A DNA stretch of 15,182 nt from an uncultured Flavobacterium sp. (GTDB lineage Bacteria > Bacteroidota > Bacteroidia > Flavobacteriales > Flavobacteriaceae), in the NCBI RefSeq assembly GCF_937876455.1, contig NZ_CALFIG010000079.1, positions 1 through 15,182 of the forward strand. The letters are read 5' to 3'. This document shows, one piece after another, positions 1 through 5,580 of the stretch. The notes under the pieces were generated by a model that did no database searches, was not told the DNA's origin, and saw only the letters and a program-made list of their open reading frames with translations. The translations under genes and the position numbers were made by a program. Every line of letters starts with the position of its first letter. Positions within the stretch are counted from its first letter, which is position 1.

Positions 1-141
1 AGTGTCAAAATGTTTTGAAAAAGGCTGTAATTCTTCTGCGGTAAAACCTTCTTTTTTTAACAATTCAAAAGCAACTTTTTTAGAATAATTTCCTTTTAAA
101 TACTTGTTTATTTCTGTTTCAATATCTTTTTTTGGTGTCAT
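1..141 (-). CDS. Unrecognised protein, N-terminal 47 residues (cut by left edge)
   Basis: An open frame runs from an ATG at 141-139 to the first base of the window with no stop, so only the first 47 residues are visible. It begins MTPKKDIETEINKYLKGNYS and continues with charged, helix-forming sequence (a KKVAFELLKKEGF stretch, then an acidic AEEL). There is no signal peptide, membrane segment or motif I can name. The ATG lies 4 bases downstream of the rluF stop codon on the same strand, with no terminator or promoter between, so the two are probably co-transcribed and perhaps translationally coupled. The tight spacing and clean frame argue that it is a real gene. I do not recognise the family and propose no function. 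Confidence 0.6.
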   Translation of the reverse strand, partial: MTPKKDIETEINKYLKGNYSKKVAFELLKKEGFTAEELQPFSKHFDT

Positions 142-145
142 ATAA

Positions 146-934
146 TTATCTATTTCTTTTATCGTAGTTTCGAGAACCGTAGTTTGTTTTTACTCCTTTG
201 GGAATACTTGCTTCTTCGGTCTTACTTGAAGGGACAATAAGTTCATTTAATTGTTTGATTTCTTCAGCTGTTAAATGACGATATTTTCCAACAGGCACAT
301 CTAATGAAATGTTTATAATTCTAATTCTTTTTAGTGCCAGTACTTCATAGCCTAAATAATCACACATTCTGCGTATTTGCCTATTTAACCCTTGCGTAAG
401 TACAATTTTAAAGACGGTATTGCTAATGCGTGCTACACTACATTTTCTTGTTATTGTATCCAAAATAGGTAAGCCGTCGCTCATGCGTTGAATGAACTCG
501 TCAGTTATGGGTTTGTCAACCGTCACAATATATTCTTTTTCGTGATTGTTTCTAGCGCGAAGAATTTTATTTACAATATCACCATCATTAGTCATAAAAA
601 TTAAACCTTCACTGGCTTTGTCCAAACGACCAATTGGAAATATCCTTTCGGGATAAGCAATAAAATCAATAATATTGTCTTTCGTTTTTTGATTCGTAGT
701 ACATTCAATACCTACAGGTTTGTTAAACGCTAAATAAAGGTATTTTTTTTGGTTGGTTGTAATTGTTTTCCCGTTTACATTAACTTCGTCACCTGGTTCA
801 ACTTTAGTGCCTAATTCTGGAATTTTGCCATTGATGGTAATGCGACCTTGTTCCAAAAGTTTATCTGCTTCTCTGCGAGAGCAAAATCCACATTCAGATA
901 AATATTTATTAATACGTATACCTCGTTCTTCCAT
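146..934 (-). CDS. rluF: 23S rRNA pseudouridine synthase, RluF-like
   Basis: Converts a uridine of 23S rRNA to pseudouridine; the RluF branch of the RsuA/RluB/E/F family modifies the U2604 region. An N-terminal S4 RNA-binding domain (about residues 5-55, INKYLSECGFCSRREADKLL) is followed by the synthase domain with GRLDKASEGL at 102-111, where D105 is the expected catalytic aspartate. NRQIRRMCDYLGYEV at 184-198 is the RluF-type C-terminal motif. The tail after about residue 235 is basic and probably disordered. I place the start at ATG 934 (262 residues) and not at an in-frame ATG at 970. The upstream ATG sits in the T-tract of the preceding gene's terminator, and a good TAnnTTTG promoter lies between the two. 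The S4 domain begins right after the chosen start. Whether the target is exactly U2604 is inferred from the family. Confidence 0.9.
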   Translation of the reverse strand: MEERGIRINKYLSECGFCSRREADKLLEQGRITINGKIPELGTKVEPGDEVNVNGKTITTNQKKYLYLAFNKPVGIECTTNQKTKDNIIDFIAYPERIFPIGRLDKASEGLIFMTNDGDIVNKILRARNNHEKEYIVTVDKPITDEFIQRMSDGLPILDTITRKCSVARISNTVFKIVLTQGLNRQIRRMCDYLGYEVLALKRIRIINISLDVPVGKYRHLTAEEIKQLNELIVPSSKTEEASIPKGVKTNYGSRNYDKRNR

Positions 935-939
935 AGTCA

Positions 940-971
940 CAAAAGTAGTTTTTTTAGTAATTGTTTTCAAA
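940..971 (-). promoter_or_regulatory. Bacteroidota-type promoter for rluF
   Basis: On the minus strand a TTTG (971-968) is followed after 20 bases by TACTTTTG (947-940). This matches the Bacteroidota primary-sigma pattern of a -33 TTG/TTTG and a -7 TAnnTTTG. The -7 box ends only 5 bases before the rluF ATG at 934, so the transcript would be leaderless or nearly so. The -33 box overlaps the T-tract of the upstream terminator. Confidence 0.6.
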
Positions 972-996
972 AAAAAATCCCGAATAAATCGGGATT
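969..996 (-). terminator. Rho-independent terminator of the nif3-like/zinc-ribbon unit
   Basis: A perfect 8-bp stem, AATCCCGA (976-983) with TCGGGATT (989-996), has a 5-base loop. On the minus strand it is followed by a run of nine T residues (977-969). It lies 8 bases after the stop codon of the zinc-ribbon family gene, so it ends the minus-strand transcript from the nif3-like gene. Confidence 0.85.
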
Positions 997-1003
997 CTGT
1001 ATC

Positions 1004-1783
1004 TTACATTTTAGAAAATAATTGCTCCATTTTTTGTCTTTCTTCGTCTGCTAAAGCGCTATCGACTAAAATTCTTCCACTATGCTCATCCGTAATGATT
1101 TTCTTTCTACCTGCAATTTCCATTTGCGTTTGTGGTGGAATAGTGAAGAATGATCCAGCAGATGCACCTCTTTCAATAGATACAACAGCTAATCCATTTC
1201 TTACGTTAGTTCTAATTCTATCGTAAGCTTCTAATAAACGTGCTTCAATTTTTCCTCTAAATTCTTCAGACTTACTTAATAAGAAGTTTTCTTCTTTTTC
1301 AGTTTCGGACATGATGTCACTTAATTCAGCTTTTTTATGTTTCAAGTGATTTTCTTTAGATGCTAATCTTTCTTTTGTTTCAGTAACAATTGCTTTTTTG
1401 CCTTCTAAAGAAGCTTTCATTTCTTTGATATGCTTTTCTGCTAATTGAATCTCTAATTCTTGAAATTCAATTTCTTTAGATAAAGAGTTGAACTCTCTAT
1501 TGTTACGAACATTCTTTTGTTGATCTGTGTATTTTTTAATTGAAGCTTTGTGGTCTTCAATATTATTTTTTTTCTCTTTGATTAAGTTGTCAATGTTTTC
1601 TAAATCTTCATTTAACTTATCTAAACGTTTTGAAAGACCTGTTACTTCGTCTTCTAAATCTTCAACTTCTAAAGGTAGTTCACCTCTCACATTTCTGATT
1701 TCATCAATTTTAGAATCAATAAGTTGTAAAGAGTATATTGCTCTTAATTTTTCTTCTACGTTTAGTTCTTTTTTGTTTGCCAT
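1004..1783 (-). CDS. Coiled-coil protein of the C4 zinc-ribbon family, cysteine-free
   Basis: A 259-residue protein with a long, strongly charged coiled coil (about 35-185) and a small C-terminal domain. The layout matches the family of coiled-coil proteins ending in a C4 zinc ribbon that is often found beside nif3. In the usual family the ribbon carries two CxxC pairs. Here the first pair reads S-A-G-S (208-211, in RGASAGSFFTIPPQ) and the second D-E-H-S (232-235, before GRILV), so all four ligands are replaced, and the whole protein contains no cysteine. The surrounding residues (IPPQ, GRILVD) are kept, so the fold probably persists without zinc. The start lies 5 bases after the nif3-like stop, so the two form an operon. 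Nucleic-acid or partner binding has been suggested for the family, but the exact function is unknown. Confidence 0.8.
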   Translation of the reverse strand: MANKKELNVEEKLRAIYSLQLIDSKIDEIRNVRGELPLEVEDLEDEVTGLSKRLDKLNEDLENIDNLIKEKKNNIEDHKASIKKYTDQQKNVRNNREFNSLSKEIEFQELEIQLAEKHIKEMKASLEGKKAIVTETKERLASKENHLKHKKAELSDIMSETEKEENFLLSKSEEFRGKIEARLLEAYDRIRTNVRNGLAVVSIERGASAGSFFTIPPQTQMEIAGRKKIITDEHSGRILVDSALADEERQKMEQLFSKM

Positions 1784-1788
1784 GATTG

Positions 1789-2883
1789 TTAAAAATATTT
1801 AACCGGATTTGTATTTACTTCTGATAAAATGATTGCAAAATTAGTGATTTTTTCTTTAAGATAATCAACAATATAATTTTTTGTAAATCTTTCGCTTTCA
1901 AAGTGACCAATATCGGCCAAAAGCAATTGATTTTCAGCTTCATAAAATTGATGATATTTTAAATCAGCAGTTAAAAAAGCATCAGCACCTTCTCGAATTG
2001 CTTGTGGAATAGCAAAACTTCCGCTGCCGCCTAAAACAGCTACTTTTTTTATGGGTTTATTTAAAAATGTGCTATGTCTAATGCCTCCACATTGCATTTT
2101 TTCTTTGACTAACTGAAGAAAATCATTTTCGGATAGCGGAGTACCCAATTCACCAATCATGCCTAAACCTATATTTTGATGTTTATTTTCTAATTGGTAT
2201 AGTTCATAAGCCACTTCTTCATAGATATGATTTTTGAATAATGCATTTAAAATTTTTCCTTCTAACTGTTTTTCAAAAGTAACCTCAATTTTTAGTTCTT
2301 CTGATTTAACAAACTCGAATCGATTGCCAACTACTGGATTGCTTTTTTCATTCCCTTTGTAGGTTCCAAGGCCTTTTGTGTTAAAACTGCAATTTTCATA
2401 ATTGCCTATGGTACCAGCTCCAGTATTAAATAAGGCGTTTCTAACGGCATCTGCATTTTCAATAGGTGCATAGGTTACTAACTTATGTATGTAGTTTGTT
2501 TTTGGAATTAGAATTTCGGTGTTTTTTAATCCTAAAGCGTTGCAAAATAGTTTATTAACACCTTCTGGGTGATTGTCTAGTGCAGTATGAACGGCATATA
2601 TGGCGATGTTGTTTTGAATCGCTTTTACAATAGCTCGTTCTACGTAAGTAGCACCCGTAATTTTTTTTAGCCCAGAAAAAAGAATAGGATGGAAGCAAAC
2701 AATTAGGTTACATTTTTTAGCAATGGCTTCATCAATAACTTCTTCTAATGCGTCATGAGTGACTAAGACACCACTGATATCTTGATTTTTGTTTCCCACT
2801 AGAAGGCCTACATTGTCAAAATCTTCGGCATATCCTAGTGGTGCCATTTCTTCTAAAACGGAAAGAATATCAGTTAATTTCAT
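1789..2883 (-). CDS. Nif3-like dinuclear metal centre protein (DUF34/YbgI-YqfO family)
   Basis: A conserved protein of 364 residues in the long, YqfO-like form: two Nif3 half-domains flanking an inserted PII-like domain (about 130-235). N-terminal family motifs are YAEDFDNVGLLVG (18-30), FHPILFSGLK (64-73) and HTALDNH (99-105). The C-terminal metal motif is GHFESE (326-331), giving H327 and E331. The family usually has a His-His pair where this protein has F64-H65, so one expected ligand is absent, while D103, H327 and E331 remain. I believe FHP occurs in other flavobacterial members, so this may be a lineage trait and not damage. Family proteins form hexameric rings; GTP cyclohydrolase-like or metal-chaperone roles have been proposed but are not settled. 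It is transcribed with the downstream zinc-ribbon family gene. Confidence 0.88.
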   Translation of the reverse strand: MKLTDILSVLEEMAPLGYAEDFDNVGLLVGNKNQDISGVLVTHDALEEVIDEAIAKKCNLIVCFHPILFSGLKKITGATYVERAIVKAIQNNIAIYAVHTALDNHPEGVNKLFCNALGLKNTEILIPKTNYIHKLVTYAPIENADAVRNALFNTGAGTIGNYENCSFNTKGLGTYKGNEKSNPVVGNRFEFVKSEELKIEVTFEKQLEGKILNALFKNHIYEEVAYELYQLENKHQNIGLGMIGELGTPLSENDFLQLVKEKMQCGGIRHSTFLNKPIKKVAVLGGSGSFAIPQAIREGADAFLTADLKYHQFYEAENQLLLADIGHFESERFTKNYIVDYLKEKITNFAIILSEVNTNPVKYF

Positions 2884-2956
2884 GGTTTAAAATAAAAAAG
2901 TAGTGCAAATTAATCTAAATCATGACATAAAAAAATAAAAAAGTGATAAAATTTAG

Positions 2957-2964
2957 TAATTTCG
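2957..2964 (+). promoter_or_regulatory. Possible -7 box for lpxK
   Basis: TAATTTCG is a 7 of 8 match to TAnnTTTG and ends 4 bases before the lpxK ATG at 2969. This is the same near-leaderless spacing seen upstream of rluF. No clear -33 TTG sits at the right distance, so this is a modest call. Confidence 0.4.
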
Positions 2965-2968
2965 TGCA

Positions 2969-3976
2969 ATGAATTTAGTTAGAAAAATACTATTCCCTGT
3001 CTCTATCATTTATTGGTTAGTCACATTTATTCGAAATTGGCTATATGATAAAGGTGTTTTTAAAAGTACATCTTTTGATGTGCCAGTTATTGCTGTTGGA
3101 AATTTAAGTGTTGGGGGAACGGGTAAGACCCCACAGATAGAGTATTTAATGGACTTGTTAGCAGATACGTATAAAGTTGCTGTTTTGAGTAGAGGATATA
3201 AGCGTAAATCGAAAGGGTTTGTGCTAGCTGATGAGCAGGCTACAGTAGAGTTAATTGGTGATGAACCTTTCCAGTTTTTTACTAAATTTAAAGATAAGTG
3301 TTTAGTTGCTGTGGATGCGGATAGAAGAAACGGCATCAATAACTTACTAAAATTAGCAACTAGACCACAAGTGATTCTCTTAGATGATGCTTTTCAGCAC
3401 AGAAAAGTAAAAGCCGATTTGTATATTCTTTTAACGGCTTATGATGAATTGTTTTGTGATGATTTTATTTTGCCTTTTGGTAATTTAAGAGAGCCTTCTT
3501 TAGGAAAAAATAGAGCAAATATTGTTGTAGTCACAAAGTGTCCAGCTGATTTAGACGGACTACAACAACAAAATGTATTAGATAAATTGCAAGTTAAATG
3601 TCCTGTTTTTTTTAGTTCTATTGTGTATGATGATTTTGTTTATAATGACACACTAAAAATGGATGTAGAAGTTATTAAAAAAGAAAGTAAATTACTTGTA
3701 GCGGGTATAGCAAATCCAGCCTCTTTTTTTGATTATTTGCAGGATAAAAACGATCAACTTTTAATCTATCCGGATCATTATTTTTTCACAAAAAATGATT
3801 GTACTAAAATAGTTGAAAAAGCAACTACTAAAAAAATTGTTACAACAGAGAAAGATTTTGTAAGATTGAATGGGTTGTTACCTCAAAATCAACTGTTTTA
3901 TCTTCCAATAAAATTAAAAATTCTTAAAAAATCTGATTTTGATAATATTATTTTTGATAGTATAAAAATTAGATGA
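2969..3976 (+). CDS. lpxK: Tetraacyldisaccharide 4'-kinase
   Basis: Phosphorylates the 4' position of the tetraacyl disaccharide 1-phosphate precursor to give lipid IVA, late in lipid A synthesis at the inner face of the cytoplasmic membrane. An N-terminal hydrophobic membrane-association segment (about 7-24) is followed by the P-loop GNLSVGGTGKT at 44-54 with K53. GDEP (97-100) and the family motif LLDDAFQHR (137-145), which replaces the common DDGFQH, follow. LPFGNLREP sits in the middle of the protein. At 335 residues the length is normal for the family. It is divergent from the nif3-like gene and separated from it by 85 bases. A weak terminator follows, so it is probably transcribed alone. 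The gene indicates an LPS-bearing outer membrane. Confidence 0.95.
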   Translation: MNLVRKILFPVSIIYWLVTFIRNWLYDKGVFKSTSFDVPVIAVGNLSVGGTGKTPQIEYLMDLLADTYKVAVLSRGYKRKSKGFVLADEQATVELIGDEPFQFFTKFKDKCLVAVDADRRNGINNLLKLATRPQVILLDDAFQHRKVKADLYILLTAYDELFCDDFILPFGNLREPSLGKNRANIVVVTKCPADLDGLQQQNVLDKLQVKCPVFFSSIVYDDFVYNDTLKMDVEVIKKESKLLVAGIANPASFFDYLQDKNDQLLIYPDHYFFTKNDCTKIVEKATTKKIVTTEKDFVRLNGLLPQNQLFYLPIKLKILKKSDFDNIIFDSIKIR

Positions 3977-3985
3977 GCTTTTTTG

Positions 3986-4006
3986 AATTAGTTAACACTA
4001 ATTTTT
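3986..4006 (+). terminator. Weak terminator after lpxK
   Basis: A 7-bp A+T-rich stem, AATTAGT (3986-3992) with ACTAATT (3997-4003), has a 4-base loop and is followed by T residues to 4006. It starts 10 bases after the lpxK stop. Position and T-tract fit a terminator, but the stem has only one G-C pair, so it may be leaky. Confidence 0.45.
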
Positions 4007-4066
4007 TACTTCTTGTATTGCGCATTTTTACGTGTATTTTAATGTTATTTTAAATCATTTTATGTT

Positions 4067-4074
4067 TATATTTG
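4067..4074 (+). promoter_or_regulatory. -7 box for the T9SS cargo gene
   Basis: TATATTTG is a perfect TAnnTTTG match 36 bases before the ATG at 4111, which would give a leader of roughly 30 bases. No convincing -33 element is seen at 17-23 bases upstream. Confidence 0.5.
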
Positions 4075-4110
4075 TCAATGTTTTTTAAAGATTAACTAAA
4101 AAAATAATTA

Positions 4111-4590
4111 ATGCGAATATTTTTTATAATAGCGTTGTTAACTTTAAGCAGTTCTTTTTATGGTCAACAACTTCATCACCATATGCTAAGTTCTCAGGGA
4201 GGTAGTACAGCTTCTTCAAATGGCTATTCAGTACGTTATACAGTTGGACAACAATCCGTTACAGGTACTTCAACGACGGGATATGTTGTTCAGCAAGGTT
4301 TTCAGCAAAGTAATTGGGAAAGGATACTTTCACAGAATACAATTTCTGTTGTTACCACTGTTTTTCCAAATCCATTTGTTGATTTGGTTAAATTTTCCTT
4401 TTCAAGTTCCCCAGGTAGTGCTATCGATGTTTTAGTTTTTGATATTCTAGGTCGTTTGGTTCATTCGGAGTCGGTACAAAATGATTCGAATTTAATTTCG
4501 CTAGATTTAAAAAAATTATCTAGTGCTGAATATTTAGTAAAACTATCTTCAGGAAGCTATATTCACTCAGCAAAGATTATAAAACAATAA
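4111..4590 (+). CDS. Small secreted protein with T9SS type A sorting domain
   Basis: A 159-residue exported protein. Residues 1-18 form a signal peptide (basic start, FFIIALLTL core, probable cleavage after FYG). Residues about 85-159 are a type A C-terminal sorting domain of the type IX secretion system: FPNPF at 85-89, VFDILGRLV at 109-117, and a final strand SGSYIHSAKIIKQ at the end. Such tails direct cargo across the outer membrane and are usually cleaved on release or surface attachment. The cargo in between is only about 65 residues and contains a GQQSVTGTS...VVQQGFQQ pattern that I associate with small flavobacterial T9SS proteins. H22-H24 form a short His cluster near the mature N-terminus. 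No larger partner gene is adjacent. The secretion route is well supported, but the activity of the cargo is unknown. Confidence 0.87.
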   Translation: MRIFFIIALLTLSSSFYGQQLHHHMLSSQGGSTASSNGYSVRYTVGQQSVTGTSTTGYVVQQGFQQSNWERILSQNTISVVTTVFPNPFVDLVKFSFSSSPGSAIDVLVFDILGRLVHSESVQNDSNLISLDLKKLSSAEYLVKLSSGSYIHSAKIIKQ

Positions 4591-4680
4591 AAAAAAGAGT
4601 TTGATTGATTTTTTTGTAAGTCAATCTCTATTTTCACAACTTTTTTTATATATAAAAAATTTTACAAGACTCAATTAATC

Positions 4681-4716
4681 ACATTTGAAGAAATCCAAAT
4701 GTAATTTTGATTTCTT
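4681..4716. repeat. Two interleaved inverted repeats upstream of the phosphorylase gene
   Basis: Four arms occur in the order A-B-A'-B': ACATTTG (4681-4687), AAGAAATC (4688-4695), CAAATGT (4696-4702), six bases, then GATTTCTT (4709-4716). A and A' are perfect 7-base complements, and B and B' are perfect 8-base complements. In RNA the two stems could form an H-type pseudoknot or be mutually exclusive hairpins. In DNA they could be nested operators. B' ends 40 bases before the phosphorylase ATG. Confidence 0.6.
4702..4709 (+). promoter_or_regulatory. Possible -7 box for the purine nucleoside phosphorylase gene
   Basis: TAATTTTG matches TAnnTTTG exactly, and a TTTG lies upstream at 4684-4687, but the gap is only 14 bases, shorter than usual. 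A weaker alternative, TATATTTAG at 4729-4737, is closer to the gene. The box sits inside the inverted repeats, so a bound regulator could block it. Confidence 0.35.
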
Positions 4717-4756
4717 ATTTATTTTAAGTATATTTAGCTACTATAAATAAAATAAA

Positions 4757-5572
4757 ATGTGGGAAAAAGTACAAGAATCGGTTTCGTATATAAAAGCAGA
4801 AATAAATCATTTTTTGCCTGAATTTGGTGTTATACTTGGTTCTGGATTGGGGGATTTTGTAGAGGATATAAGTATTACGCATTCTATTCCTTACTCATCT
4901 ATTCCTCATTTTCCTATTTCTACAGTTGAAGGTCATAAAGGGACATTAGTTTTTGGTACTATTGGTTCAAAAAAAGTTGTGGCTATGCAAGGTCGTTTTC
5001 ATTTTTATGAAGGATATGATGCTAAACAAGTTACTTTTCCTGTTCGTGTATTAAAACATCTAGGTGTTAATTTGTTAATTGTTTCAAACGCTTCTGGAGG
5101 GGTTAATCCCGCGTTTAAAGTGGGCGATATTATCATCATAAAAGATCACATCAACATGATACCTGACCATCCTTTAAGAGGACATAATGACGAACGTTTT
5201 GGCCCTCGCTTTGTAAATATGAGTGAACCATATACTAAAATAATAATAGAAAAGGCTAAACGGATTGCTGCGATTTTGCAAATTCCTATTAAAGAGGGAA
5301 TATATTTAGCTTTGCAAGGCCCTACATTTGAAACCTTAGCGGAATATAAATATGTTAAAGCTGTGGGTGCAGACTGCGTAGGTATGTCAACCGTTCCTGA
5401 AGTGATTGTAGCTCGTCATATGAATTTAGATTGTTTCGGAATTTCTATAATTACTGATATGGGTAATGAAGATGAAATTCAGGAAGTAAATCACAATGAA
5501 GTTTTAGAAGCTGCAAAAAAAGCTGAACCTAACGTAAGAGCTTTAATAAAAAACTTAATTCTTGAATTATAA
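4757..5572 (+). CDS. Purine nucleoside phosphorylase (trimeric PNP/MTAP superfamily)
   Basis: Cleaves purine nucleosides with phosphate to give base plus ribose 1-phosphate, in cytoplasmic purine salvage. All main motifs of the trimeric family are present: GSGLG (28-32), VEGHKG (57-62), GRFHFYEGY (79-87), NASGG (111-115), QGPTFET (187-193, with E192 matching human PNP E201) and GMSTVPEVIVARH (209-221). The length of 271 residues is typical. At the position of human PNP N243, which selects 6-oxopurines, this protein has D234 (in IITDMG). An aspartate also stands there in methylthioadenosine phosphorylase. The rest of the base pocket is PNP-like, so substrate range cannot be fixed from sequence alone. 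The gene is monocistronic and converges on the histidine kinase gene, whose stop lies 8 bases away. Confidence 0.93.
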   Translation: MWEKVQESVSYIKAEINHFLPEFGVILGSGLGDFVEDISITHSIPYSSIPHFPISTVEGHKGTLVFGTIGSKKVVAMQGRFHFYEGYDAKQVTFPVRVLKHLGVNLLIVSNASGGVNPAFKVGDIIIIKDHINMIPDHPLRGHNDERFGPRFVNMSEPYTKIIIEKAKRIAAILQIPIKEGIYLALQGPTFETLAEYKYVKAVGADCVGMSTVPEVIVARHMNLDCFGISIITDMGNEDEIQEVNHNEVLEAAKKAEPNVRALIKNLILEL

Positions 5573-5580
5573 GAATATCT

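Noticed and set aside
935..970. Upstream start for rluF at ATG 970
   Set aside because: It lies in the terminator T-tract, with the TAnnTTTG promoter between it and the ATG at 934; the S4 domain begins right after 934.
753..1226. Plus-strand open frame of 157 codons
   Set aside because: It is antisense to rluF and the zinc-ribbon family gene, has no recognisable domain, and crosses the terminator. Other opposite-strand frames (for example 7979-8257, 8312-8572, 10010-10381) are shadows for the same reason.
2906..2913. Promoter for the nif3-like gene on the minus strand (TTAATTTG)
   Set aside because: It differs from TAnnTTTG at the near-invariant second position and lacks a -33 partner.
4596..4632. 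Terminator after the T9SS cargo gene
   Set aside because: Only a 6-bp GATTGA/TCAATC stem with a 12-base T-rich loop is visible; pairing beyond it needs a bulge. Too weak to list.
4591..4756. Known purine-type riboswitch upstream of the phosphorylase gene
   Set aside because: None of the conserved junction sequence of purine riboswitches is present; only the interleaved repeats are seen.
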